The position numbers and the translations under genes are program-made. The notes beneath the pieces are model-generated. The model ran no database searches. It was not told the DNA's origin and worked only from the letters and a program-made list of their open reading frames with translations. A DNA stretch of 64,000 nt, taken from the NCBI GenBank assembly GCA_009792885.1, contig WMCF01000006.1, positions 3,608,037 to 3,672,036 of the forward strand, given 5' to 3'. Below, piece after piece: positions 24,501 to 33,138 of the stretch (its first letter is position 1; every line of letters starts with the position of its first letter). Origin of the DNA: Eremophila alpestris peregrina (lineage: Eukaryota; Chordata; Aves; Passeriformes; Alaudidae).

Positions 24501-27500
24501 CCTGGGATATGCTGTCTCTTCTGAAGAAGGAGAATTGTACCCCAGAAAAATGCACTTTTTAGTCAGGCTTTGTTAAATGTTTCACATGACCTTAGCTCCT
24601 TGATCCCAAAATCCAGTTAGTCATTGAAGTTCAAGAAATTACCATGAGAAAATCCTCTAGGCTTAGGTACTGAGAGTCTCAGTGCCTAAAGCTATGCTAT
24701 AATATCTGGATCTGTACTTGCCTCCTACTTAAAACCATCTGGAAGTCAGGAAGTCTTTTAGTGGCAGCTTTCTGAAAGGAGGACTATTCAAATGGGTGCA
24801 ATGGGTATCAGCCACAGCCAGTCACAGTGTAGGTGATGCTCGGTGTATACAGAGATGTATTTTCAGCACATTTTTTCAGCTGCCCTCAGTGCCTGAAAAC
24901 AGAGCGCTCTGGTTGTTGTGAGTCCCATTCTAGGTGCCCAGGCTGCCCCATTTCATCCAGGAGGATTTTGGGGGCCCAACTCAGCCCTCCCAAGTAGCTG
25001 GTCGCTCTGTGCCTCTTTACAAGTTTTGCTGTCCTTCACATTACAGTGCTTAAAGTCCTTTTGCAGAAGGAATATCCACACTGAACCTCATGCCAAAATG
25101 TTTCATATCTGTCATTCCTCTCTTGTCAAAAAAAGACAAAGCTTCTCCCTGCCTCTTCACAGTCTCCTGCTCACTTCAAACTGCTTCATCCTCCTGATGG
25201 CTTTGTGATGCTGCTGTCTGAACCTCTTTCATCTTTCTGATCTTCTGTAGACATAAGAGATGCTCCTCTAAATTTTAACTATTTCCGTCAAACTCAGTTG
25301 TCAGCCTGCATTTCATGTGCATAGTCATGTTGCTCAGACAGCCTTTCCTCCTACAGTAAAGGGGAATACTCCATCCTCTGGGACAGTACCCATGCAAACC
25401 TCCTAAATTCCATCCTCCATCTCCTGCAGTCAGGCCAGTCTTGAGGTTACATATAGAGATAAGCAGGTTCGCAAATTGGCATGAAAGGTCTTGTTCTGAC
25501 TAAGAAAATCATCCAAAACCTGCCTTCATTTCTGTGTCTGATTTCATTTTGGTGCTTGACCCCCCCTCAGCATTCCCAAAAGCTCCAAGAAAAGTTGGAA
25601 ATGCACCTGAGTGGAACAGGGAATTATTAACAGGGAATTAACTCTTGTTCTTTAAAATAAGTGTAAGTGTAATTACAGACATCCAGTTGCCTGCAATGAC
25701 AAGCAAAACAACTCTTCCACAGAAAGAGTAAAACAAGAGCTTCATGTAGATTCTACTTCAAATCAAGACTAGACATGCAGACAATCTGCCATTTCCAGGT
25801 AAATCCATGTGTGAAGAGTAATTTCTACACCCATTTCTTTTATAAGACAGAAGAAGTGTTTTGCCATCATTTTTACTGTGTTTATGTTACCTTCAATCTC
25901 AAGGCTACAACCTGACAGAGGTTATGTTTTCCCAGAGGTGCTTGCATGAGCACTGTGTTACAGTGAGCTGTAAGAAATGGGAGACACCTTGTGCATGGCC
26001 AAGCAAACAACTCTTCAGTAGCCTGGAGACAGATCCTCTCAGATAAAATTTCAAAGCCTCCTGAGTTTGTTTGCTGCTGTAATCACCACTGAGTGCCAAA
26101 AAACAGCACTCAGAATAACTGCTAGATGTGGAGTCCCAAATTTTCTCCTGTGGTTAACATTCCCAATAGCTACTGTGCATCCTGGGTGCAAATGTACACA
26201 AATGCAAAATTTCTTTTTATCATCATTGTTCCATTAAAATTCCATAGACTTTACACTCTTTACATAACCATTTAAGCAACCATCTTCATGGGTTTATTCC
26301 CTAAAATCTGTGGGTGATGAAACCTTCCTTACTCTCCATCCTCTTTACATACTCTTTGTTTGGGTTTATAACCATTTTACTTCCTCAAAATTCCTGATTT
26401 TTCCTGTGGCTGAAGTAAGCCAGGACAGTGCCAGGAAGGGCTCCAGACTGCCACAATTGTTTCAACCCCTGGGTCACGGAACCTGTTCAAGGTAACTCTC
26501 CAAGAAACCATGACTCCCATGGCCAGGCCAGTGCAATGTTGTGCTTGAGGGATGGCCAGGGAAGGGGGACCAGTGGTGCCAACTCACGTTTCTGGATGGC
26601 ACCCTGACCACAAAGCGTCAAACAACAAAGCTGAGTGCCCTCAAAAGACAGAGACACAAAGCCCTCAAAGGTTGTTTTTAGGCTTTTTCTGACCCACATG
26701 AGACACAGAGGTCAATAAAATCCATAAAATCTTAGATGAGGCGCTGAGGTGTCACTGGTGTGGTATGATGGCTTCCCTCCTACAATAAACTTGCCCCTGA
26801 AGTGTAACAAAGCTGCTCTCAGGCTTCATTAGAGCCAGGATTTCACCTCAAATACCCTTTTGATGTTGACCCTTCCCACAATGATCATCTCTTGCTGTTG
26901 CAATTGGGTTATTTGGCCTCATAATGACTCAGCCATTAGTGTAGCATCTGTGATGACGGTTTCACCGTCATGTCTCTGGGTGGGATCTCCTCATGGGCAA
27001 ATTGCACAAACTATTTGATGCTGTGGTAACAAAAAATACCTGTTAGTGTTGGTGGGTGCAAGACTTGGCCCAGATAAATGTAGGATTGGTGGCCTAAAGA
27101 GGAGGGATGAGCTGCTACATCAGGCAAAACTTACTGTCATCTACCACCAGCAGAGCAAGATTTAAGCATCCATCATATAAACTTGTATCAAGTTAATTTC
27201 AAGGGATCATCAACTAAACTTTAATCCTGAGGGCTGAGCTACAGTGGGGAAAGAATGACTGGTGGAGGTCAAACCACAACACCTAGGTATATTTTCCTCT
27301 TGAAAGGCCATTTTCCATGTGATCACCAAAGAAAGCAGAAAACATCCAAGCTCACCCTCCTGCAGCAGGAATACCCATGTTCTAACTCCCAAAATCTCTC
27401 TGGGATCTGCAGCACATCCAGCAACACTGACAGCACCTTGCACCCTGTGTGTCTAGTCCAGCATGGTTTCATGATGTCAGCTCTTGCACCACTTGTGTCA

Positions 27501-30500
27501 GGTGGGAAGGGACACTGACCACCTCCACAGCTCACCTATGCTCAGTGGCCATAATCCAGAACTGCGATTTCCAAAGCCCTGTGTGCTCCAGAAAATGTAA
27601 ATTTAATTTCAGAAGTGAGAACAGAGAGTGAAATGTCTTGGTTTTACTCACAGCTCTCCAAATTATGAGAATTAGTAGAACAGCTTGAGGCCTCAAGCTT
27701 AGACAAGATAAAGGGCAGAGGTGAACAGCCCCATTAGTCTTTTTACTTTAAAAGTACTGATGTCCAGCAAGATACTTACTCTGTGCAAGCAGCAGGCTGG
27801 CTCTGGAGCACTGCAGTAAGACAAGGCATAATAAAAATTATCATCCAAGCAGAATAGTTCTGCTAAGACAGGACTCATTTGGGCTAATCAGCTCTGATGA
27901 GAGGCAGTCTTTTCAGCTCACACCCAGGCAGGTTCTGATGCAGCACTAGGATTCCTGGCTCCAGAGGCAGCTCACTCAGCACCAGCACAGTAGGAACTGA
28001 GCAGCACAGTCATATCTGGTGCCAGAATTGGCTCATCTGGTTCCCAGCCCCACGCTTCAGCTACCAAAGCCTCCTTTACCCTCTTTGCTACTAATAACTA
28101 AAGGTTGAGGAAGATATTATTGACTTTGGCAAGCAACATTGAAAATCATCTCTTAAATCACTATCTGATCACTATCTGATCCAGGTAATGTAACACTTTC
28201 CATTGCACACTTGCTAATTCAGGATTTTCATTAAGTACTGAAGAATAAGTGGTTTTGATTATATCTCTGTGGGCTAGCTGGAATCAAAGGGAACATTCCT
28301 TTTTGCGTATGCACCAATTCTTTTAAAGATAATCAGCTTGTCTGCAGCCTCTTTATCTTCACTTTGGTCTCAATAAAACTGGGATAGTGCCCCATCAGAT
28401 GGGTGCTGTGAGGATGCTTCACCAGGTGAGAAGTGCTTGGCTCAGTGAGCTGGCTCCAAAGACATTCCTATCCCTATCTGGAAACTGATCCTTAAACTTT
28501 GCTTATGGAACTACTTTTTTTATAATATCCATAGGAACCAATCAATTAGCTGAAAAGTAGCCCATTATTATACTGCTTTAAATTTACATTAGAGATTCTC
28601 CTAAAGACCTAAATAGTCAAAACAGCTATTTCTGGTTCACTATTTAACCCACATGCTTATGCAGACACACCAATATTCCAGAACACAGCACTTTATCCTG
28701 GCTCAACTCAATACAGTTTAAAAACTGAGTAAAATAACAAAAATCACGTAATTATTCTGCATGTAGGGGGGAGTTAATGGCAAACATCTCCCCAGCTTTG
28801 AATGTGTAGTCTAGATTAAAATTCTCTGTGGGTAAACCTTTTGTAATTAGCATTCTGTAATTATTATGTTGCCATGATGACTGAAGACATAAGGTATCTT
28901 CCATCCCAGTGTTGCCATTTAGTTAAAAAAAAATAGCATTTATGGCACAGTCTTAAGTAAATGTGCCACTTGCTGTTCAGGGAGCACAAAGTGCAGACAG
29001 CCTCAAAAGTACAATTTATAGAAAAGATTCCAATCTCTCTATGGTATCACTCTATTGAATACCTCCCCACTGAAGTGGATTTGTATCTATGGATTTATAG
29101 CTGCTCTTCCGTTAAAGCTGAACTACTCTATAGTGAGAGGTCTTCTAGTTTAGTGAGTGGAGAAAGTTATCCACTGCTATAAAGACTAGGAAAGTGAGAA
29201 ATTCAGGTATTTAATATAAATAAAGAACAATTTTGCCAGCAAAGCTTGTTTTCATGGGCTGGGAACAAACTATTACTTTAATTCTACCTATAAATGTAAT
29301 ACCTATTGACTTGGATATCATCTGGGACCTCCAACTATTAAAGCTTAAGCATAAATTTGTGTTGAAAAATAAAACCTTTCTCATCTCCTTCTTGTGACAA
29401 AATCGTTTCTTTTACGAAATTCATCTCAGAGTGATTCTGAAATTACTGACCACTAGAGACATGTCCAGATTTGCTTGGGATTTCCTGAAAAGTCAGAACG
29501 TACATTTCCAGCTTCTGGGATGCAGCATCTAGCTCCCAGTGAGCCTCCAAACCTGGTACAGAGACCAGGACCTCCTCACTCACAGCTCCCACTCCAATCC
29601 CAAGCCTAGACACTGAGAAAGGATCCCCAAAATACCTCTAGTGTGTCAAAAATATCTATAAAATGTTAAAAATATTCCCACACATTTGAATCCCATGATG
29701 TGAGAATCATTGTTTTTAAACAAAAAGGGAGAGAGAAAAGTTTTTAACAATGAAGGTGGTAAAACAGCAGCAGACATTGCCCAGAGAGGTGGTGGATGCC
29801 CCATCCTTGAAAGCATTCAAATTCAGCTTGGATGTGCCTCTGAGCAACACGAACTAGTTGAAGATGACCCTGCACATGGCAGAGGAGGTGAACCAGAGGA
29901 CCTTTGAAGGTCCCCTCCAACCCAAACCATTCTTTTAACAGGCACTGGGGATTGGAGCCATCTCCATCCAACATCCAGGCCAGCTCTCCTGCTGTGGGAG
30001 GAACTCACAGCCAGCCCCAGCCCTGTGCACATGAGAACAGACTCCTGTTCTTCAGTGGCCAAGGCACGATTCATCACAGTGCTCACCTACACTCCCCAGC
30101 TTCAGAGACCACCAGGAATTCTGTCTGACCATTTACTGTTGTCTATCTAAGCACTTATCTGAACACATTTCCAAAATTAAAGTCCCCACAGCTGTATAGA
30201 TTGCATGGACATAGAGACTTGTGTCTCATTTGTAGGTACTACACACATCTGAATTACAGAATATTTTACCAAGTTTCTCAAATTTTACCATGGAAAATAC
30301 TTTAAATGACATAATATGCCAGTAAACAGGGTTCTGTGTTTTACTGCCAAGAGTGTGCTTCGTTATAACAAAGTTGCAGTTTGCTTTTAGATACCAAGTC
30401 CCACGGATACCTGCACCTCTACGAAATACAGGTAGGGAATTTTGAGCCCTTACCTGATGCTTTTTTTGACAAAAATCAGTTCATTAACATCCTCCTCAAA

Positions 30501-30881
30501 TACGTGCTATCACCTTGCTTAATCAACTACAATGGAAGAGAAAGCAATCAAAGTCTACTCTTGCCTTGAAGGTGAATTCCCCCCGATGACAATATCATCA
30601 GAATAAAAACAAGGAAAAGGCTGCCTTAAGACATTTGCAGCAAGATTACCACGTTCACCAATTTTGCTTGGGAACTGTTGGTACATCTCCAGCTTATCAA
30701 AGCCCCCACTCACTTACTTGTCCTCTAAGAGGCTTTGCCCCGTGATGAGGTTTTTCCCAGACGGTGCATAGTCCCAGTTCTCTTCCACGATGCCGAGGTA
30801 GTAGGTTCTGGTCTTGGCTTGCACCAGGGCGCACAGGCAGAGGAAGGCCAGGGCGCGGAGGCGGCGCTGCGCGGGAGGCAT
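365..30881 (-). CDS. CP: Ceruloplasmin gene, 18 coding exons (3' end incomplete)
   Basis: Encodes the secreted multicopper ferroxidase of plasma, which oxidises Fe(II) to Fe(III) while reducing oxygen to water. Eighteen exons with GT/AG borders join in one frame to 1,065 residues plus one base; the mammalian precursor is also about 1,065 residues. Six cupredoxin domains are visible: roughly 23-215, 216-365, 366-570, 571-720, 725-900 and 901-1065. Trinuclear copper ligands are H125, H127, H185, H187, H1003, H1005, H1045 and H1047. Type-1 ligands are H302/C345/H350/M355 (domain 2), H654/C697/H702/M707 (domain 4) and H1000/C1046/H1051/M1056 (domain 6). Hephaestin is the main alternative, but it has a long membrane-anchored tail, and the neighbouring L6-family gene fits CP. 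The last few codons, stop and polyA site are not firmly located. Confidence 0.97.
1112..1251 (-). CDS. CP: CP exon 17: domain 6 type-1 and trinuclear histidines
   Basis: Residues 966-1012, ending in phase 0 at AAG/GTTGGT. GMGNEVDIHTVHFHAQTF provides H1000 (type-1) and H1003 and H1005 (trinuclear). Human has HFHGHSF here; the lost third His (H982) is not a copper ligand. E996 matches the iron-site E971 of human CP. Confidence 0.95.
1981..2203 (-). CDS. CP: CP exon 16: end of domain 5, start of domain 6
   Basis: Residues 892-965 plus one base. Reads DTYSGLIGPLVVCRKG, then DREFALLFMVFNENESWYL and NLH before donor GTATGT. Third copy of the repeated module; here the usual NKMH is NNLH. Confidence 0.95.
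2370..2425 (+). mobile_element. CR1 LINE 3' end, degraded
   Basis: Short stretch reading GGTCCTTTTCAACCTTATTC followed by CTGATTCTGTGATG, the typical CR1 tail with its 8-base terminal repeat. In CP intron 15. Confidence 0.5.
2690..2796 (-). CDS. CP: CP exon 15: domain 5
   Basis: Residues 856-891, ending in phase 0 at AAG/GTAACC. Read between splice sites: ENTYRWNVPEGSGPGKTDPN preceded by an Ile after E, then CITWVYYSTANFVK. This aligns with the human segment of the same length ending in DQVK. Confidence 0.94.
4331..4348 (+). repeat. T run of 18
   Basis: Mononucleotide run in CP intron 14. No LINE or SINE body recognised beside it. Confidence 0.95.
5831..5971 (-). CDS. CP: CP exon 14: domain 5
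   Basis: Residues 809-855 plus one base. Reads GPLLHAEVGDSVLIVFKNKA, then RPYSISAHGIEE and ITLPG before donor GTAAGG. Domain 5 keeps one His of the HxH pair; it is not expected to bind the trinuclear cluster. Confidence 0.95.
6345..6530 (+). mobile_element. CR1 LINE fragment
   Basis: Contains AGGAAAAGGTTCTTCACTG, CCCAGGGAAGTGGTCACAGC and GTGCAGGGCTGGGAGTTAGA in the order found in CR1 3' regions. In CP intron 13, opposite to CP. Confidence 0.75.
6710..6849 (-). CDS. CP: CP exon 13: domain 5
   Basis: Residues 762-808 plus one base, read between acceptor TTTTGCAG and donor GTAAGT because no ATG opens the frame. Gives IGSKYKKVVYREYTSGNFT and EEEEHLEILG, nearly identical to the human pattern. 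NFT is a possible N-glycosylation site. Confidence 0.94.
8417..8630 (-). CDS. CP: CP exon 12: domain 4 Cys-His-Met, start of domain 5
   Basis: Residues 691-761 plus two bases. VVCRTFDHFVGGMKH supplies C697, H702 and M707 of the domain 4 type-1 copper, with D701 matching an iron-site residue of human CP. Then RLYYIAAEEVEWDYA begins domain 5. The linker before it and the NIS-containing segment differ strongly from human. Confidence 0.95.
8783..9520 (-). mobile_element. CR1 LINE fragment, about 740 bases
   Basis: The longest CR1 copy here. Read from the plus strand it runs from GGCTGGAAAAGACCTCC at the element's 3' end to AAGTGCAGGACACAGCAGGA in its 3' coding region, with CTCCAGGCTGAACACTCC between. 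Frames are broken. In CP intron 11, same strand as CP. Confidence 0.85.
11118..11330 (-). CDS. CP: CP exon 11: domain 4 type-1 site histidine
   Basis: Residues 620-690 plus one base. VNGYLYGNLPGLAMC is followed by DMHGVQF, giving type-1 ligand H654. Four residues upstream is H650, where human CP has an acidic residue (E633). Donor GTACGT. Confidence 0.96.
12493..12643 (-). CDS. CP: CP exon 10: start of domain 4
   Basis: Residues 570-619 plus one base. Reads KGIDREFYLLFSIFDENDSW, then ESNKMH before donor GTAAAA. Second copy of the repeated DEN-S-YL...NKMH module; NDS is a possible N-glycosylation site. Confidence 0.95.
13045..13256 (-). CDS. CP: CP exon 9: end of domain 3
   Basis: Residues 499-569, ending in phase 0 at CAG/GTGCCT. 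Contains ETFTYKWRVPEDGGPT, CLTYLYYSA and SGLVGPLLVCRK. The stretch before it (PYLDGYLKPGAHV) is shorter than in human CP, so the domain 3 loop has lost several residues. Confidence 0.95.
15738..15869 (-). CDS. CP: CP exon 8: domain 3
   Basis: Residues 455-498 plus one base. Reads GPVIKAEVGDTVLVTFANKA then SYSIMAHGVSF. Domain 3 has only one His in the place where domain 1 has the trinuclear pair, as expected for a domain without that cluster. Donor GTAAGT. Confidence 0.96.
16026..16162 (-). CDS. CP: CP exon 7: domain 3
   Basis: Residues 409-454 plus one base, not covered by an ATG-started open frame. Translating between the acceptor CTACAG and the donor GTACAG gives RIGGQYWKVRYVAYTDATFS...HLGIL. 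This matches the RIGG-YKK-YREYTD-F pattern of odd domains. Both phases fit exons 6 and 8. Confidence 0.94.
16840..17008 (-). CDS. CP: CP exon 6: end of domain 2 (M355), start of domain 3
   Basis: Residues 353-408 plus two bases. Opens with GGMEALYDVQTC, supplying M355 at 17001-17003 in the position of human Leu329. Then comes RRYYIAAEEVLWNY, the typical start of an odd-numbered domain. NLS and NAT are possible N-glycosylation sites. Confidence 0.95.
18022..18276 (-). CDS. CP: CP exon 5: domain 2 type-1 copper site (His, Cys, His)
   Basis: Residues 268-352 plus one base. Starts with INGYIYGNLPGLEMC and contains DIHAAYF (H302) and ITCQVNEHLRG (C345, H350). The exon is notably richer in CpG than its surroundings. 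The axial ligand M355 is just over the junction in exon 6. Confidence 0.96.
19258..19437 (-). CDS. CP: CP exon 4: linker and start of domain 2
   Basis: Residues 208-267 plus one base. Contains FSIVDENFSWYLDENI followed by SNRMH, the first of three repeats of the DEN-S-YL...NKMH module (exons 4, 10, 16) that reflect the internal triplication of ceruloplasmin. NFS is a possible N-glycosylation site. Confidence 0.96.
19438..21201 (-). other. CP intron 3
   Basis: Intron with no recognised gene. Positions about 20915-21000 are unusually rich in CpG compared with the flanks, possibly part of an unrecognised mobile element. The next intron, 21415-22176, shows nothing notable. Confidence 0.6.
21202..21414 (-). 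CDS. CP: CP exon 3: domain 1, second trinuclear histidine pair
   Basis: Residues 137-207 plus one base. Contains IYHSHID with H185 and H187, equivalent to human H161 and H163, and the conserved ASGLIGPLLVCKK strand that ends domain 1. Donor GTACTG is weaker than average, but the phase fits exon 4 exactly. Confidence 0.96.
22177..22421 (-). CDS. CP: CP exon 2: domain 1, first trinuclear histidine pair
   Basis: Residues 55-136 plus one base. Carries the cupredoxin motif WLGFLGPVLKAE and the pair H125-P-H127, equivalent to human mature H101 and H103, which bind the type-2/type-3 copper cluster. The residue between the histidines is Pro rather than human Ser. Acceptor after CAACACCAG, donor GTAAAA. 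Confidence 0.96.
23690..23753 (+). mobile_element. CR1 LINE 3' end, degraded
   Basis: CTACCCAAACCTTTCTGTG followed by ATTCTGTG-like repeats matches the terminal part of CR1. Upstream sequence has decayed. Confidence 0.5.
29740..29937 (+). mobile_element. CR1 LINE fragment
   Basis: Contains TGCCCAGAGAGGTGGTGGAT, GCCCCATCCTTGAAAGCATT and ends in GGTCCCCTCCAACCCAAACC, a clear CR1 3' region. In CP intron 1. Confidence 0.85.
30718..30881 (-). CDS. CP: CP exon 1: signal peptide and start of domain 1
   Basis: Residues 1-54 and two bases of codon 55. The start at 30881 gives a signal peptide of about 22 residues: a basic N-terminus, a Leu/Ala/Cys-rich core and cleavage near LVQA/K. An in-frame ATG at 30965 would add 28 residues and bury the signal, and it sits almost on the TATA-like element, so I reject it. 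The mature start contains YYLGIVEENWDYAP, typical of domain 1. Donor GTAAGT. Confidence 0.93.
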
Positions 30882-30929
30882 CGCTGCCGGTGGCTGCGGG
30901 GCTGGCACGGGCAGGCAGCAGCAGCGTGC

Positions 30930-31000
30930 ACCTGAGCTCACCCCTCCCTCCCTCCCAGCTCTCAACTAGTTATAAATAAGGAAGGGACAGAGCAAAGCTC
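30930..31000 (-). promoter_or_regulatory. CP: Probable CP promoter
   Basis: On the minus strand a TATA-like TATTTATA lies at 30971-30978, about 90 bases upstream of the chosen ATG, placing the start of transcription near 30945. The same element reads TATAAATA on the plus strand. A weak HNF4-like AGAGCAAAGCTC overlaps 30989-31000. The liver link is inference from the known expression of CP. Confidence 0.5.
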
Positions 31001-32830
31001 CTCCTTTCCAGCAGGTTAGCACTGGGATAGGTAGAGAGCCAGGCTATGCAGAGCAGGGAGAAGGTGGCTGTCACGGCAGGACCTCTGCCAATCCTTTGGT
31101 TAGTGAGTAAATTACTCACTTACCTGTCCAGGCTAGATCCAGTTGGTGGTTTTTAGAAGTCTGGGTGTTTTTTAGTCCTCCTTTTTCCAGACTAGGCGAT
31201 GGCATATTGGGGCAGAGAAGGGTTAGTGTTTTTGACATCCCTGTAAAAACCCTTTTTAATTTTTTTTTAATTTTAACTTTTTTATCATGTCTGAAATTTC
31301 TAAAAATACCATCTTATTGCCTTCATTGCTTTTTTAAAATGACATAACACTAAGGTATAACCCAGCATTATCACAGACAGAAAAAGAATTGGCCAGTACC
31401 TCTCAGCATTTTCTGACCCATTTATTAAGGCTGCAATTGATTTGAATATATTCAGTTTTAGAGTGCTCAAAATGAGGTACCTTTTTCCAATTCCTGGAAA
31501 TTGGAGCCCTTATGAAAGTCATTCCATTTGGACACCTAAGAATTCAGGCACACAAAGATCACCCTTTTTATTAAGCTTGGTAATTAACATGCCCATGTAG
31601 CTCTCTAGAAAATCACTCCTTCGCTTTACAGCTTCACCTCTTCTAAGAGGATATCTGTGTTAACAACTTGGCAAAGCCCAGTGTAAATGTATACTTGATA
31701 GGATAGGATAGAAAATAATGTTTTAGACCACTTAGGATACATCCCAGAAAATATTTAGGTGACCAGATACTTTTCCAAATCATACTGCTCTGTTCCTAAT
31801 TTTCAAGTGACTACAAGTGTAAAAAAGTTGCAGTTCTGGAATACAGTTCTTGAGACTCATTGCAAGCTTTAACAGTTGTGAAATTCCCCTTTCAGGTCCA
31901 GAAACATCTGACCTCTTCCAGTGGAAGCTAATGGTTATCCATGACTAGGGAAAATGGATTTGGAAGTCACAGATTTAATGCTATCCACCAAGACATAGCT
32001 CAGTGATGTGAATGAGGTTTATTTTATGTGGCAGCAGGGTGAGGTTCATCCTCTGGCACGTGGCAGTGAGGGCTACATCTATGGTCAGCTGTGCTGAGCT
32101 CCCCTCTCCTCTCTGGTGTGTAGCTGTCTCTGAAGTCACAGACAATAAAAAAAGAGGTGCTGTTCACAGCAGCCCACTCCAGCCACCTGGACCTTGATAG
32201 GTCTCATCTAAATTAAGAGACAAGGGTCATGCTAAAGAAGCTTTTGGTGGTTTTAGGCTATGCTTTCCACCTCTTCAGCCATGAGGACTGAAAGCCCAGT
32301 ATATGTGTGCTAAGGACACAGTCAGGCAAACTGCAAATGGGCAGTTATAAAAGCAGACAGTTACAAAAGCAAGAGTCCCTTGGCCCCCAGGCTGATGTTC
32401 ATTTTTTCATGTCAGTTAATCAATGAACAAAGAGAAAGAAGAGAGGTGACAGGACAACACAGGTGTTGTGCAACAGGGCAATACAGGTGTGTACAGAGAT
32501 CCTGATCCTCAGAGGCAGCACCTACAGACTTCCTGATACCTTTGGATACCTCGCTGATCTCTTCACTCCTCTGCTGCAAACCACACTGCGCCCAGCCTCG
32601 TCTGCTCACGTCAATCTGTATCCTCTCTTCCAAAACACTGATACTTAAAAGTCATCCCCCTTTTCCACTGCTTTATTGTGTCACTTTGTTGCATTACTCA
32701 AATGATGATGACTAAAAGCACTGTGATTTTAACAGGTGTAATTAGAAAGCAAAAGAAAACAAACTGGCAGTGGGACAGAGTTTTGCCAGCCCGTGGCACA
32801 GCCATCGAACATGCCCCTGGGGTGGGCCTC

Positions 32831-32870
32831 AGACAGACAGACAGACAGACAGGCAGACAGACAGACAGAC
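32831..32870 (+). repeat. AGAC tetranucleotide repeat
   Basis: Ten AGAC units with one interruption (AGGC). Confidence 0.97.
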
Positions 32871-33059
32871 CAGCTGCTGAGCTACAAACCTGTGAAAAGG
32901 CCAAGGTGACATTTGGAGGTTAACAGGACCCCACTGTGATCTTCTCACAGGGCCTAGGAATACTTCCTCTGCCCAGAAGAGCTCTCCTGAGCCCAGGGGA
33001 GTCACAAACTTCATCACCTGTCACTCAAGCACCTACATTTACAAGAACTCATGCCTGTT

Positions 33060-33138
33060 ATGCAAATATTCGTTGTCATAATGTAGCAAGCATTTGCATT
33101 CGAGTAGGAAATATGTTTATTTATAGGACATTGCGCAC
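33060..33138. promoter_or_regulatory. Candidate enhancer cluster upstream of CP
   Basis: Within 79 bases lie ATGCAAAT (33060-33067), its inverted copy ATTTGCAT (33092-33099), a FOXA-like TGTTTATTTA (33114-33123) and a C/EBP-like ATTGCGCAC (33130-33138). The cluster is about 2.2 kb upstream of CP. Site matches are seen; activity is inferred. Confidence 0.3.

Larger units (their letters stand above)
22422..30717 (-). other. CP intron 1 (8.3 kb)
   Basis: Long first intron. Contains two CR1 3' ends (about 23690 and 29745), a small inverted repeat with 8-base arms (26953-26971) and an 11-base tandem duplication at 28157-28181. No exon-like open frame of known family was found. Confidence 0.7.

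Noticed and set aside
26953..26971. Eight-base inverted repeat with TGACG half sites
   Set aside because: Too short to distinguish from chance in 64 kb.
30882..30965. 28-residue N-terminal extension of ceruloplasmin
   Set aside because: It would place a signal peptide internally and lies at or above the predicted transcription start.
30731..30979. Plus-strand GC-rich open frames over CP exon 1
   Set aside because: Shadows of the GC-rich exon on the other strand; no splice or protein support.
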